Origin: Streptomyces sp. ASQP_92
Lineage (GTDB): Bacteria; Actinomycetota; Actinomycetes; Streptomycetales; Streptomycetaceae
Assembly: GCF_025399895.1 (NCBI RefSeq)
Contig: NZ_JAODUA010000019.1
Coordinates: 1-64,000, forward strand
DNA: 64,000 bases
Direction: 5' to 3'
How positions within the stretch are numbered: the first letter of the stretch is position 1; each line of letters begins with the position of its first letter. A program made the position numbers and the translations under genes. The notes below the pieces were generated by a model that saw only the letters and a program-made list of their open reading frames with translations, was not told the origin of the DNA and ran no database searches. This document shows positions 17,118 to 26,372 of this stretch, piece after piece.

Positions 17118-18506
17118 TCAGATGATGCCGAAAAGAATCCCCGCCCCCAACACCACCAGCGACGTCAGGGCCGCCCATTTCACCGTGAACCGGGTGTGGT
17201 CGCCGAACTCCACCTTGGCCATGCCGACCAGCACGTACACCGCGGGGACCAGCGGGCTGGACATGTGCAGGGCCTGGCCGGCCAGCGAGGCGCGGGCGAT
17301 CTCCAGCGAGGACACCCCGTGGGCGGCGCCGGCCTCGGCGAGCACCGGCACCACACCGAAGTAGAAGCCGTCGTTCGACATGAAGTACGTGAGGGGCAGG
17401 CTGAGCACCCCGGTGACCAGGCCCATCTGCGAGCCCATGCTGTCCGGTACCACCCCCACCAGCCAGTCCGCCATGTGCTTGACCATGCCCGTGCCGTTGA
17501 GGACACCCGTGAAGACGGCCGCCGCGAACACCATGCCGGAGACGTTGACGACGTTGTCGGCGTGGGCGGCGATGCGGGCCTTCTGGTCCGGGATGTGCGG
17601 GAAGTTGACGGTCAGGGCGAGGGCCGCGCCGATGAGGAAGAGGACCGGGATCGGCAGCCACTCCATGATCATGGAGGTGAGCAGGGCGACGGTGAGCAGG
17701 GCGTTGAACCAGTACAGCTTGGGGCGCAGGGTCTCGCGGGCGGAGTCGAGCCCCTGGAAGTCCTCGCCGTCGGCGGGGCCGCCGCCGGCGTCGCCGGCCG
17801 GGTGGTGGGGGGTCTCGTGGGACCCGCCGGCCCCCACGAGCACGGTCTCGGTCCTCGGCTCCAGCACCTCCTCGATGGAGAGGTGGCCCACCCGCCCGCG
17901 CTCGCGCATCCCCAGGACGTACGAGAGGACGAGCACGGCGACCAGGCCGACCGCGAGGGCGGGGATCATCGGCACGAAGATGTCGGAGGCGTCCAGCTTG
18001 AGCGCGGTGGCGGCGCGGGCGGTAGGGCCGCCCCAAGGCAGCGTGTTCATCACGCCGTTGGCCATCGCGGCGACACCGGTCATCACCACGAGGCTCATGC
18101 CGAGCCGCTTGTACAGGGGGTACATCGCGGACACGGTGATCATGAAGGTGGTGGAGCCGTCGCCGTCGAGTGAGACGATCGCGGCGAGCAGCGCCGTGCC
18201 GACGACCACCCGCATCGGGTCGGCCTTGCAGAAGCGCAGGATGCCCCGCACGACCGGGTCGAAGAGGCCCACGTCGATCATCACGCCGAAGTAGATGATC
18301 GCGAACATGAGCATCGCGGCGGTCGGCGCGAGCGAGCCCACGCCCTTGATGACGTAGTCGCCGAGGTGGGCTCCCTTGCCGACGAAGACGCAGAAGAGAG
18401 CGGGGATCAGAACCAGCGCCGCGATCGGCGACATCTTCTTCAGCATGATCAGGACCAGGAAGGTCGCGATCATGCCGAAGCCGAGGATGGTCAGCATGGA
18501 GGACAC
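17118..18506 (-). CDS. CitMHS-family citrate-type carboxylate transporter
   Basis: A 462-residue symporter of the CitMHS family, which imports metal-citrate complexes or related carboxylates with protons. About eleven hydrophobic helices are visible. The conserved SLDGDGSTTFMITVSAMYPLYK and MNTLPWGGPTARAA segments are intact. A hydrophilic central loop (about residues 205-250, Gly/Pro/His-rich) separates the halves. GTG at 18506 is listed; an ATG three codons later (MLTILGF) is the alternative. A TTGTTA-N18-TAACGT promoter lies upstream. The neighbouring dehydrogenases do not obviously handle citrate. Confidence 0.88.
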   Translation of the reverse strand: MSSMLTILGFGMIATFLVLIMLKKMSPIAALVLIPALFCVFVGKGAHLGDYVIKGVGSLAPTAAMLMFAIIYFGVMIDVGLFDPVVRGILRFCKADPMRVVVGTALLAAIVSLDGDGSTTFMITVSAMYPLYKRLGMSLVVMTGVAAMANGVMNTLPWGGPTARAATALKLDASDIFVPMIPALAVGLVAVLVLSYVLGMRERGRVGHLSIEEVLEPRTETVLVGAGGSHETPHHPAGDAGGGPADGEDFQGLDSARETLRPKLYWFNALLTVALLTSMIMEWLPIPVLFLIGAALALTVNFPHIPDQKARIAAHADNVVNVSGMVFAAAVFTGVLNGTGMVKHMADWLVGVVPDSMGSQMGLVTGVLSLPLTYFMSNDGFYFGVVPVLAEAGAAHGVSSLEIARASLAGQALHMSSPLVPAVYVLVGMAKVEFGDHTRFTVKWAALTSLVVLGAGILFGII

Positions 18507-18552
18507 CTAACGTTCACCCTTGAACTCCCGCCAGGGGCTGGCGGTGCGGATG

Positions 18553-18582
18553 ACGTTAGGTCGGCGTTTCGATCCTTAACAA
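18553..18582 (-). promoter_or_regulatory. Candidate promoter of the CitMHS transporter gene
   Basis: On the minus strand TTGTTA (18582-18577) and TAACGT (18558-18553) are separated by 18 bases, about 50 bases upstream of the GTG. The match to the vegetative consensus is moderate. Confidence 0.4.
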
Positions 18583-18619
18583 GACGTTGACAGCTGAGCA
18601 ATACGAGCAAAAGTCCAGG

Positions 18620-20845
18620 TCACGGCAGGGGGGTGAGCTCGACGGGGAAACCGTTGAGCACGGCGGTCCCCGACAGCGGGTCGAGCCGCGACCCGTCGAG
18701 GAGCTGGTTGACATTGACGCCGGGCCGTTCGGCCGCGACCGTCAGCCTGCTGCCGGGCCTGCTGTGGCCCCAGCCGTGCGGCAGGCTGACCACGCCCCGG
18801 CGCACGCTGTCGGTGATCTCCACCGGCGCCGCGACCGCTCCCCCGTCCGCCGTGATCTTGACGTCGGCGCCGTCGACGAGACCGAGCCGGGCCGCGTCCT
18901 CGGGGTGGATCTGGAGGGTGCACCGGTTGGAACCGCCGCTCAGGGCGGGGATGTTGTGCAGCCAGCTGTTGTTGGAGCGCAGATGGCGCCGGCCGACCAG
19001 GACCAGCGGGGCGGCCGGTTCGTGGAGGGCGGCGCGCAGTCGGGGCAGGTCGGCGGCGATGGGCGCGGGGAACAGTTCGATGCGGCCGCTGCGGGTCCTG
19101 AGCACCTGCGCGAGGCGGGGCTTGAGCGGCCCGAGGTCGATGCCGTGGGGGTGGGCGAGCACGCGCTCCAGGGTGAGGCCGTCCGGGTCGGCGCCGAAGC
19201 CGTCGCCGTAGGGGCCGAGCCGGAGCATCAGGTCCAGGCGACGCTCGGGGCCGCTGGTGCCGGTGAGTTCGGCGGCGAGGGCCGCCGCGTCCCGGCCGTG
19301 CACGGGTGAGTGCGGATCGGCGACGGCTTGGGCAAGGGTGCGCTCGACGACCATCGCGTCCACGGTGTCGGGGGCGGCGCCGTGCAGGCCGCCGGCCGCG
19401 AGCACGAGCCGGGCGTGGATCTCGCACTCGTCCATGCGCCCTTCGGCGAGCGGCACGGCGGGCCGGGTGTAGCGGACCTGGTCGCGGACGGCGAAGCCGT
19501 TGAAGGCGAAGTCGAAGTGGGCGCTCTGCGAGGGCGGCGGCGGGGGCAGCACGACATCGGCGTGCAGCGAGGTCTCGTTGAGGTACGGGTCGACGCTGAC
19601 CATGAAGTCGAGCCCGGCCAGCGCCCGGTCGAGCCGGTCCCCGTCGGGCGCGGAGAGGACGGGGTTGGCCGCGCTGGTGATGAGCGCCCGGATCCGCCCC
19701 TCGCCCGGTGTCTCGATCTCCTCGGCGAGGGCGGCGAGCGGCAGTTCGGACTTCACCTCGGGGTGTCCGGCGACCCGGCTGTGCCAGCGCCCGAGCGCGA
19801 AGCCCTTGCCGGGTCCGGCCGGCCTCGGCGTCCGGTCGGTGGCCGAGAGCGGGAACAGCGCGCCGCCCGGCCGGTCGAGGTTGCCGGTGAGGATGTTCAG
19901 TACGTCGATGAGCCAGTTGGCCAGGGTGCCGTGCTCGACGGTGCTGCTGCCGATCCGGCCGTACACCGCGGCGGACGGGGCGGCGGCGAGTTCGCGGGCG
20001 ATCGCGCGGATGGTCTCCGGCTCCATGTCGCACCGGGGCCCGACCGCCTCGGGTGTGAACTCCCTTACCGCGTCCGCCACTTCGGCCAGGCCCTCGATGT
20101 GCGGCTCGGTCCCGCCCGGGGCGGTGAGCTTCTCCTCGAAGAGGACCTGGGCGATCGAGGCGAGGAGCAGCGCGTCGGTGCCGGGCCGGATCGCGATGTG
20201 CCGGTCGGCGAGTTTCGCGGTGCGGGTGCGGCGCGGGTCGACGACGGTGAGGGTGCCGCCGCGCCGGCGCAGGGCGCGCAGCTTTCCGGGGAAGTCGGGG
20301 GCGGTGCACAGGCTGCCGTTGGACTCCAGCGGGTTGGCGCCGAGCAGCAGCAGATGGCTGGTGCGGTCGAGGTCGGGCACGGGGATGGCGAACGGGTCGC
20401 CGAACAGGAGCCCGCTGGAGACGTGCTTGGGCATCTGGTCCAGGGTGCTCGCGGTGAAGAGGTTGCGGGTGCGCAGCGTCTGGAGCAGCGCCGGCGGGTA
20501 GAGGGCGCCGGCCATGGTGTGGACGTTGGGGTTGCCGAGGACCACCCCGACCGCGTTCGCCCCGTGCTGGTCGACGATCGGGCGTATCCGGGCCGCGATC
20601 AGGTCGAAGGCCTCGGCCCAGCCGGCCTCGCGCAGCACCCCGTCGCGGCGCACCAGCGGCCCGGTCAGGCGGTCGGGGTCGGCGTCCAGCTCCCCGAAGG
20701 AGGCGCCCTTGGGGCAGATGAACCCCTGGCTGAACACGTCGTCCGCGTCCCCCCGGGCGCCGGTCACCCGGGTGCCCTCGATGGTGAGGCTCAGCCCGCA
20801 GGTGGCTTCGCAGAGCGGGCAGATACGCAGGGCGGTGCGGGACAT
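18620..20845 (-). CDS. Molybdopterin-dependent oxidoreductase
   Basis: A 741-residue member of the DMSO-reductase superfamily. The N-terminal [4Fe-4S] cluster motif CPLCEATC with a later Cys in FICPKGAS is complete. Molybdopterin-guanine-dinucleotide binding elements follow, including LLLGANPLESNGSL, and a C-terminal molydop-binding domain begins near GRIELFPAP and contains the typical LPHGWGHS. No Tat signal is present, so it should be cytoplasmic. GGGAGGAC precedes the ATG. A TACCG-AC-CGGTA palindrome over its -10 region and a TetR gene downstream suggest repression by a TetR protein. The substrate is unknown; the closest relatives I recall are annotated only as molybdopterin oxidoreductases. 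Confidence 0.88.
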   Translation of the reverse strand: MSRTALRICPLCEATCGLSLTIEGTRVTGARGDADDVFSQGFICPKGASFGELDADPDRLTGPLVRRDGVLREAGWAEAFDLIAARIRPIVDQHGANAVGVVLGNPNVHTMAGALYPPALLQTLRTRNLFTASTLDQMPKHVSSGLLFGDPFAIPVPDLDRTSHLLLLGANPLESNGSLCTAPDFPGKLRALRRRGGTLTVVDPRRTRTAKLADRHIAIRPGTDALLLASIAQVLFEEKLTAPGGTEPHIEGLAEVADAVREFTPEAVGPRCDMEPETIRAIARELAAAPSAAVYGRIGSSTVEHGTLANWLIDVLNILTGNLDRPGGALFPLSATDRTPRPAGPGKGFALGRWHSRVAGHPEVKSELPLAALAEEIETPGEGRIRALITSAANPVLSAPDGDRLDRALAGLDFMVSVDPYLNETSLHADVVLPPPPPSQSAHFDFAFNGFAVRDQVRYTRPAVPLAEGRMDECEIHARLVLAAGGLHGAAPDTVDAMVVERTLAQAVADPHSPVHGRDAAALAAELTGTSGPERRLDLMLRLGPYGDGFGADPDGLTLERVLAHPHGIDLGPLKPRLAQVLRTRSGRIELFPAPIAADLPRLRAALHEPAAPLVLVGRRHLRSNNSWLHNIPALSGGSNRCTLQIHPEDAARLGLVDGADVKITADGGAVAAPVEITDSVRRGVVSLPHGWGHSRPGSRLTVAAERPGVNVNQLLDGSRLDPLSGTAVLNGFPVELTPLP

Positions 20846-20880
20846 TCGTCCTCCCAGGGCGACGGCGCGCGGGCCCTTGG

Positions 20881-20896
20881 AGCATACCGACCGGTA
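20881..20896. promoter_or_regulatory. Palindromic operator over the oxidoreductase promoter
   Basis: TACCGACCGGTA (20885-20896) is a dyad with TACCG/CGGTA arms. On the minus strand it runs into TATGCT (20886-20881), a plausible -10 hexamer about 40 bases before the oxidoreductase start. The arrangement is that of a TetR-type repressor site. Confidence 0.45.
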
Positions 20897-20923
20897 GGCA
20901 TGCGCGGGAGGTCCCGGCCGGGG

Positions 20924-21544
20924 TCAGTCCAGGGTGCGGGCGAGGTAGGCGTGCAGCAGCTGCCGGGTCTCGGCGACGATGCCCGGGTCGCCCTGGGGAT
21001 CCGTGCGGAAGGCGAGGCGCAGGGTGGCGTCGGCCGCCTCGACGGCGACCAGGATGACCCGGCGCAGCTCCGCGTCCAGGGTGCGGCCGAACTGGGCGGG
21101 CAGGAGTTCGGCGAGGCGGGCGGCCAGAAGGTGGTTGGCGTCCGCGTCGGGGTCGGACACCGGCTGGGGCCCGCCGAAGTCGACCAGGTTGAACCCGGGA
21201 ACCGTCTGCTTCAGCACCAGGTACTCGTCCAGGACCGCGTCGACCGCGCCCCGCCAGTCGGCCGCCTCGATGGTCGCGAGGCGGGCGTTGATCATGCCGG
21301 CGTAGCGGTCGAGGTTGCGGGCGGCGAGCGCCTCGGCCATCGCGCGCTTGTTGCCGAAGAAGCGGTAGACCGAGCCGATCGGCACACCCGCGCGCTGGGC
21401 CACGGCCCGGGTGGACAGGTCTTCGTAACCGGTCTCGTCGAGGAGTTCGGCACAGGCGTCGAGTATCCGGGACAGCCGCTCGGCGCTGCGGCGCTGCACG
21501 GGCGCCCGGCGGAGGTTGGCGTGAAGATCAGGAGCAGGAGGCAC
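20924..21544 (-). CDS. TetR-family regulator beside hmgA
   Basis: A 206-residue regulator, start GTG at 21544 (MPPAPDLHANLRRAPVQRRS) with GGGGGA ten bases upstream. The helix-turn-helix is YEDLSTRAVAQRAGV with PIGSVYRFFGNKRAM. It diverges from hmgA and sits upstream, on the same strand, of the molybdopterin oxidoreductase. Two palindromes are possible targets: AATCCTA-N10-TAGGATT in the hmgA intergenic region, and TACCG-AC-CGGTA upstream of the oxidoreductase. The divergent arrangement favours the first. The effector is unknown. Confidence 0.88.
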   Translation of the reverse strand: MPPAPDLHANLRRAPVQRRSAERLSRILDACAELLDETGYEDLSTRAVAQRAGVPIGSVYRFFGNKRAMAEALAARNLDRYAGMINARLATIEAADWRGAVDAVLDEYLVLKQTVPGFNLVDFGGPQPVSDPDADANHLLAARLAELLPAQFGRTLDAELRRVILVAVEAADATLRLAFRTDPQGDPGIVAETRQLLHAYLARTLD

Positions 21545-21578
21545 CCGCCCATCATCCCCCGAGCGGCCGGTTTTCCCG

Positions 21579-21620
21579 TTGACGCGACCGCATCGTAATC
21601 CTACGGTTGAGCATAGGATT
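21579..21620 (+). promoter_or_regulatory. hmgA promoter with overlapping inverted repeat
   Basis: TTGACG (21579-21584) and TACGGT (21602-21607) are spaced by 17 bases. AATCCTA (21597-21603) and TAGGATT (21614-21620) form perfect 7-bp arms 10 bases apart, overlapping the -10 element. This is a convincing repressor site in the gap between hmgA and the divergent TetR gene. Confidence 0.55.
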
Positions 21621-21646
21621 CCGGCACGGGAGCAGGAGAGCGCACG

Positions 21647-22972
21647 ATGACGACACCCAGCGGCGAGCAGGCGGGAAAGATCGCGGAGGGCCTCGGTTAC
21701 TCCCGGGGATTCGGCAATGAGCACAGCTCGGAGGCGGTCCCCGGCGCTCTGCCGCACGGCCGCAACGCGCCGCAGCGCGCCCCGCTCGGCCTGTACGCGG
21801 AACAGCTCAGCGGCTCCGCCTTCACCGAGCCCCGCGCGAGCAACCGCCGCTCCTGGCTGTATCGAATCCGGCCATCGGCCGCCCACCCGCCGTTCACCCG
21901 GACCGACAACGGCCGGATCCGTACGGCGCCCTTCACCGAGTCCGTGCCCGACCCCAACCGGCTGCGCTGGAACCCGCTGCCCGAGCCCCCGGCGGGCACC
22001 GACTGGCTGGCCGGCCTGTGGACGCTCGGCGGCAACGGTGACGCGACCCAGCGCACCGGGATGGCCGTGCACCTCTACCACGCCAACTCATCCATGGACG
22101 CACGGGTGTTCAGCGACGCCGACGGCGAGCTCCTGATCGTCCCCGAGCACGGCGGACTGCTCCTCCGCACCGAGCTCGGGCTGCTCGCCGCCCGCCCGGG
22201 TGAGGTCGCCCTGATCCCGCGCGGCGTGCGCTTCCGGGTCGAGCTGCTCGACGAGAGCGCCCGCGGATACGTCTGCGAGAACTACGGCCACCCCTTCGAG
22301 CTGCCGGAGCTCGGCCCGATCGGCGCCAACGGCCTCGCCAACGCACGGGACTTCCGGGCGCCGCTGGCCGCGTACGAGGACGTCGAGGGGCCGGTCGAGG
22401 TGGTCAACAAGTTCTGCGGCAACCTGTGGACCGCCACGTACGACCACTCGCCGCTCGACGTCGTCGCCTGGCACGGCACCCACACCCCGTACGTATACGA
22501 CCTGCGCACCTTCAACGTGATCGGCAGCATCAGCTACGACCACCCCGACCCGTCGATCTTCACGGTGCTCACCTCGCCGTCCGACACCCCAGGCCTGGCC
22601 GGCGTCGACTTCGTGGTGTTCGCGCCGCGCTGGCTGGTCGGCGAGGACACCTTCCGGCCGCCGTACTTCCACCGCAACGTGATGAGCGAATACATGGGCC
22701 TGATCGAGGGCGCCTACGACGCCAAAGCGGAAGGATTCGTGCCCGGCGGCGGTTCGCTGCACAACATGATGTCGGCGCACGGCCCCGACCGGGAGACCTT
22801 CGACCGGGCGAGCGCCGCCGAGCTGAAGCCGCAGAAGATCGACGACGGCCTGGCCTTCATGTTCGAGACGCGCTGGCCGGTCACCGCCACCGAGCAGGCG
22901 GCGACGGCCGGCCATCGCCAGCGCGGCTACGACGACGTGTGGCAGGGTCTCCAGCGCCACTTCCGCTCCTGA
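21647..22972 (+). CDS. hmgA: Homogentisate 1,2-dioxygenase
   Basis: The 441-residue enzyme opens the aromatic ring of homogentisate to maleylacetoacetate in tyrosine and phenylalanine breakdown. The family signature regions are intact: [20 protein letters not shown] at the N-terminus, the cupin core, and the iron-ligand-bearing segments [16 protein letters not shown] and [16 protein letters not shown] ribosome site (GGAG) precedes the ATG. No other pathway enzymes lie next to it here. Divergent TetR and downstream GntR genes flank it, so control may be double. Confidence 0.96.
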   Translation: MTTPSGEQAGKIAEGLGYSRGFGNEHSSEAVPGALPHGRNAPQRAPLGLYAEQLSGSAFTEPRASNRRSWLYRIRPSAAHPPFTRTDNGRIRTAPFTESVPDPNRLRWNPLPEPPAGTDWLAGLWTLGGNGDATQRTGMAVHLYHANSSMDARVFSDADGELLIVPEHGGLLLRTELGLLAARPGEVALIPRGVRFRVELLDESARGYVCENYGHPFELPELGPIGANGLANARDFRAPLAAYEDVEGPVEVVNKFCGNLWTATYDHSPLDVVAWHGTHTPYVYDLRTFNVIGSISYDHPDPSIFTVLTSPSDTPGLAGVDFVVFAPRWLVGEDTFRPPYFHRNVMSEYMGLIEGAYDAKAEGFVPGGGSLHNMMSAHGPDRETFDRASAAELKPQKIDDGLAFMFETRWPVTATEQAATAGHRQRGYDDVWQGLQRHFRS

Positions 22973-22989
22973 GCACCACCTGATACGGA

Positions 22990-23751
22990 ATGCCTGTGAC
23001 CTCCTCCTCCTTCGCACCCGACTCCCTGCTCCTGAACCGGAAGCTGCCGCTCTGGTACCAGGTCTCCCAGTCGCTGCGCGCCTCGATACTGGGCCGCACC
23101 CCCGACGCCTCACTGCGGCTGCCCACCGAGGAGCAGCTGGCGGCGCACTACGGGGTGAGCGTTCTGACGATGCGTCAGGCACTCAAGGAGCTGGAGGAGG
23201 AGGGTCTGATCAGCCGGCACCGGCGGCGCGGCACGTTCATCGAGCCGGCCGCCCGGCGCGCGTCCCCGGTCCGGCTGCTGGGCTCGATCGACGCGATCGT
23301 GGCCCAGCAGTCGGGCGAGCGCACCACGATCCTGGACCACGGCCCGGAGCCGGTGCCCGGCGACCTCGCCGAGTACTTCCCGGGCTGCCCCGAGATCGTG
23401 GCCTATCGGCGGCTGCGCTGCGAGGAGGAGAGCGGGGAGCCCACCAACTGGGCGTACAACGCGGTGCGTCCGGAGGTGGCCGCCGCGATCGACCTCGCCG
23501 ATCTGGGCCGCTGGCCGATGACCAAGGTGCTGCGGGACGCGGTCGGGGTGGACATCGCACGCATCACGGACACCGTGGAGGCCCGGCTCGCCGATCCGGT
23601 CACCGCCGAGCTGCTCCAGGTCCCGCTGCTCTCCCCGATCCTGCACTACACCGGAGTCACCTACGACAAGGACGGCCGGGTCGTCGACGTCGCCCGCATC
23701 CACTACCGGGGCGACCGCTTCTCGTTCTCGGTCACGGTCGAGGCCCGCTGA
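22990..23751 (+). CDS. GntR/HutC-family regulator with UTRA domain
   Basis: A 253-residue regulator with a GntR winged helix (PTEEQLAAHYGVSVLTMRQA then LEEEGLISRHRRRGTF) and a C-terminal UTRA ligand-binding domain ending SFSVTVEAR. It begins 17 bases after the hmgA stop and is probably cotranscribed with it. HutC-type regulators sense small metabolites of the pathway they control, so homogentisate or a tyrosine-derived acid is a reasonable guess. Confidence 0.88.
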   Translation: MPVTSSSFAPDSLLLNRKLPLWYQVSQSLRASILGRTPDASLRLPTEEQLAAHYGVSVLTMRQALKELEEEGLISRHRRRGTFIEPAARRASPVRLLGSIDAIVAQQSGERTTILDHGPEPVPGDLAEYFPGCPEIVAYRRLRCEEESGEPTNWAYNAVRPEVAAAIDLADLGRWPMTKVLRDAVGVDIARITDTVEARLADPVTAELLQVPLLSPILHYTGVTYDKDGRVVDVARIHYRGDRFSFSVTVEAR

Positions 23752-23841
23752 CAGGTGCGCGCCGAGGGGCTCACCGCGCGAGCCGGGCCGGACGTCGCGA
23801 CCCCGGCCACGACCCGCCGGGCACCCCCTAGCATGCTGGCT

Positions 23842-25032
23842 GTGAGCGATGACGTGCCTCTCCTCGACGACCTGATGCCCTGGTCGGTGGCCCCGCTGCG
23901 GCTGGGGCGCGACTGGGTGAGGGCGCCGGACGAGCGGACCCTGCGGTCCCGCTGGGATCTGCTCCTGCGCTCCGAACCGGCCGAGCGGGAGCGCCTGTTC
24001 GGCCCGACCCGCTCCCGCACGCTCCACTCCGCGGTCGCCGCGCTGCCCGGGCAGGCCACCGGCACCGGCCCCCTCGCCCAGGAGCGGGGCGCCTGCCCGG
24101 ATCCGGTGCGCGTCCAGCACGGCCCCTTCGACGCGCAGTGGCTGATACCGGACCAGCGTTTGATCGACGCGGCCCGGCCGGAGCTGTGGCGGGTGGCCGA
24201 CGCCCAGCAGCTCTTCGCCCTGGAGCAGGGCCCGGGGGCCAGGGCCGGCGGTCCCGCGCTGACGGTCTCCGCCCTGCTGCCCGACGGCCACTGTCCCGCC
24301 GGGCGCCCCGGCCGTATCCGTCCGCTCCACCGCCGCCCGGGGGGCCTGGAACCCAACCTCGCGCCGGGCCTGCTCCCCTTCCTCACCACCGCCTACGGGA
24401 GCGAGGTCACCGCGCACGACGTGCTCGCCTGGGCCGTGGCGGCCGCCCGGCCGAGCGCCGCCGGGTGCGAGGTGCCGCTGCCCGAGGACCCCCAACTGTG
24501 GTTCGCGGGCGTGGAGTCGGGGCGGCGGATGACCGCGCTGATGACGCGCGGCGCACGCGATGGCGACAAGCCCCGCCTCCCGGGCGGGCGGCGCCCGTAT
24601 GTCCGGGCGGCGATCCCGGCCCGCCCCACGGAGCTGCGCTACGACGCCGGGGAGGAGACGCTGCACGTGGGCGAGGGCGGTCGCGTCTCACCGGTGCCGC
24701 CCGAGGCCTGGGAGTTCCAGGTCGGCGGAGAGCGGATGCTGGAGCTGTGGTTCCGGCGGCGCACCGAGCCCGCCGAGCCGGACACGCTGGCCGCGGTCGG
24801 CCCGGCCCGGTGGCCCCAGGAGTGGACGTCCGACCTGCTCGAACTGATCACCGTACTGGCGCTGCTCGCCGAACTGCGGCCGCTCCAGGCCGAGTTGACC
24901 GTCGGGCCGGTGCTGGGCCGCGCGCGGCTCACGGCCGCCGGAGTGCTGCCCGTGCCGTCCGGGGCGCGCCGCCCGGCCTCGGTGTTCGACCATCGCGAGG
25001 AGGGGCCGGGCGGCCAGTTCGCCCTGGTGTGA
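23842..25032 (+). CDS. Orphan Type ISP restriction-modification C-terminal (specificity) domain protein
   Basis: About 396 residues. The GTG at 23842 fits a leaderless start, with TAGCAT (23829-23834) as -10; an in-frame ATG at 23833 is the alternative. The protein resembles only the C-terminal target-recognition part (Type_ISP_C) of single-chain Type ISP enzymes such as LlaBIII. Key regions are PNLAPGLLPFLTTAYG, LRYDAGEETLHVGEG and WEFQVGGERMLELWF followed by EWTSDLLELITVL. There is no nuclease, helicase or methyltransferase motif here, and no such gene nearby. It may be a domesticated DNA-binding module. Position beside hmgA appears conserved in Streptomyces as far as I recall. Confidence 0.72.
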   Translation: MSDDVPLLDDLMPWSVAPLRLGRDWVRAPDERTLRSRWDLLLRSEPAERERLFGPTRSRTLHSAVAALPGQATGTGPLAQERGACPDPVRVQHGPFDAQWLIPDQRLIDAARPELWRVADAQQLFALEQGPGARAGGPALTVSALLPDGHCPAGRPGRIRPLHRRPGGLEPNLAPGLLPFLTTAYGSEVTAHDVLAWAVAAARPSAAGCEVPLPEDPQLWFAGVESGRRMTALMTRGARDGDKPRLPGGRRPYVRAAIPARPTELRYDAGEETLHVGEGGRVSPVPPEAWEFQVGGERMLELWFRRRTEPAEPDTLAAVGPARWPQEWTSDLLELITVLALLAELRPLQAELTVGPVLGRARLTAAGVLPVPSGARRPASVFDHREEGPGGQFALV

Positions 25033-25047
25033 GCGGACCGGGCGCGG

Positions 25048-25581
25048 TCAGCCCGCGTACTCGGTCAGGTCGATGGTGTGGATGTGCTGCGGGGTCTTGT
25101 GCACCGGGTGCCGCATCTCGCTGACGAGGTCCATACCGAGCTTGCGCGAGACGTTCTCGGAGGCGGTGTTGCTCAGATGGGTGATGCTGATGACGCCGTC
25201 CAGTCCCCGGTCCTGGAGGGCGAACTCCAAGGTGGCGTGGGCGGCTTCGGAGGCGTAGCCCTGCCCCCAGAACTGCCGGGCCAGGCGCCAGGTGATCTGC
25301 ACGCCGGGCACGCCGGCCGGCTGGAACTCGGGCACGGACAGACCGGCGAAGCCGATCAGTTCACCGGAGGCGAGCAGTTCGACGGCGAACAGGCCGAAGC
25401 CCTCCTCGTCCCACTCCTCCTCCCAGTTCTCGATGTCCTCGGCGGTCTGCTCCAGGTCGCGGACCGAGCCGTCGCCGATCCAGCGCATGACCTCCGGGTC
25501 GGCGTTGATGTCCGCCATCGGGACGAGGTCGTCGTCGGTCCAGCGGCGCAGCAGAAGGCGGGGGGTGCGGATCTCGGTCAT
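25048..25581 (-). CDS. GNAT acetyltransferase, RimJ/RimL type
   Basis: A 177-residue N-acetyltransferase. The start TEIRTPRLLLRRWTDDDL is typical of RimJ/RimL-like proteins, and the acetyl-CoA loop is in ARQFWGQGYASEAAHA. The ATG at 25581 lies 6 bases after CAGGAT, which could be a -10 hexamer of a leaderless transcript; another ATG is three codons upstream. Such proteins acetylate N-termini or small amines. No partner is evident. Confidence 0.85.
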   Translation of the reverse strand: MTEIRTPRLLLRRWTDDDLVPMADINADPEVMRWIGDGSVRDLEQTAEDIENWEEEWDEEGFGLFAVELLASGELIGFAGLSVPEFQPAGVPGVQITWRLARQFWGQGYASEAAHATLEFALQDRGLDGVISITHLSNTASENVSRKLGMDLVSEMRHPVHKTPQHIHTIDLTEYAG

Positions 25582-25636
25582 GGGGCCCATCCTGCACGGA
25601 CCTGGCCCGAGCCGGAAATCCGCCGCCCGCGCCCCG

Positions 25637-26344
25637 CTAGCCGCCGAACGCGTCGAGTGTCCTGGTCAGGGCCCGGTCGAAGACCGCGTCGAGGTCGATG
25701 GGGCCCGAGTCCTCGGCGAAGGCGGCGGCCAGGCGCGGATAGCGGCCGGTGGCGACCTGGCCGAAGAGGTAGGCGATCCGTACGGTCTGCTCCTGCTCCG
25801 GCGACCAGGGCAGGGAGCGGGTCCGCTCGGCGGTGGCGATCTCGTTGGCGACATAGGTGGTGACGACGCCGTTCACCGAGGCGATCAGCTCCATCTTGGT
25901 GCCGTACGGCGTCTGGAGCGGGTCCAGGCAGGTCATGCAGTGCTCCAGGTACCGCAGGGCGTTGGGGCTGAAGCCGTACACGGGTGACATCAGGCGCGGC
26001 AACCAGGGATGGCGGTGCATCAGGGCGCGGGTCTGGTGGGCGAGGCCGAGCATGTCGGCCCGCCAGTCGCCGGTCGGCTCGCTCAGCTCGTACTCGGCGC
26101 TGACCGCGTCCACCATCAGCTCGTACAGGTCCTCCTTGCGCGGGACGTAGTTGTAGAGCGACATCGTCCCGCAGCCGATTTCGGTCGCGACGCGGCGCAT
26201 GGATACGGCGTCGAGGCCGTCCGCGTCCGCGATGCGCACGGCGGCGGCCGCGATGTCGGCACGGCTGAATGCGGGCCTGGGGCCCCGTCCGGCGCGCTCG
26301 GGGCGCGCCCAGATCACTTCTGGTTCAGCAGGTCGCCCTGCCAT
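25637..26344 (-). CDS. TetR-family repressor of the divergent ABC exporter
   Basis: A 235-residue regulator with a tetracycline-repressor-like C-terminal domain (HRHPWLPRLMSPVYGFSPN). The helix-turn-helix is LDAVSMRRVATEIGCGTMSLY. GAGGTG precedes the ATG. The divergent gap to the ABC ATPase carries a perfect TACGTAC-ACC-GTACGTA dyad, and a second near-copy lies in the start of the ABC gene. This is a standard drug-responsive repressor and exporter arrangement; the inducing compound is unknown. Confidence 0.9.
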   Translation of the reverse strand: MAGRPAEPEVIWARPERAGRGPRPAFSRADIAAAAVRIADADGLDAVSMRRVATEIGCGTMSLYNYVPRKEDLYELMVDAVSAEYELSEPTGDWRADMLGLAHQTRALMHRHPWLPRLMSPVYGFSPNALRYLEHCMTCLDPLQTPYGTKMELIASVNGVVTTYVANEIATAERTRSLPWSPEQEQTVRIAYLFGQVATGRYPRLAAAFAEDSGPIDLDAVFDRALTRTLDAFGG

Positions 26345-26372
26345 GGATCATCACCTCGCCTCCCATCGTAGT

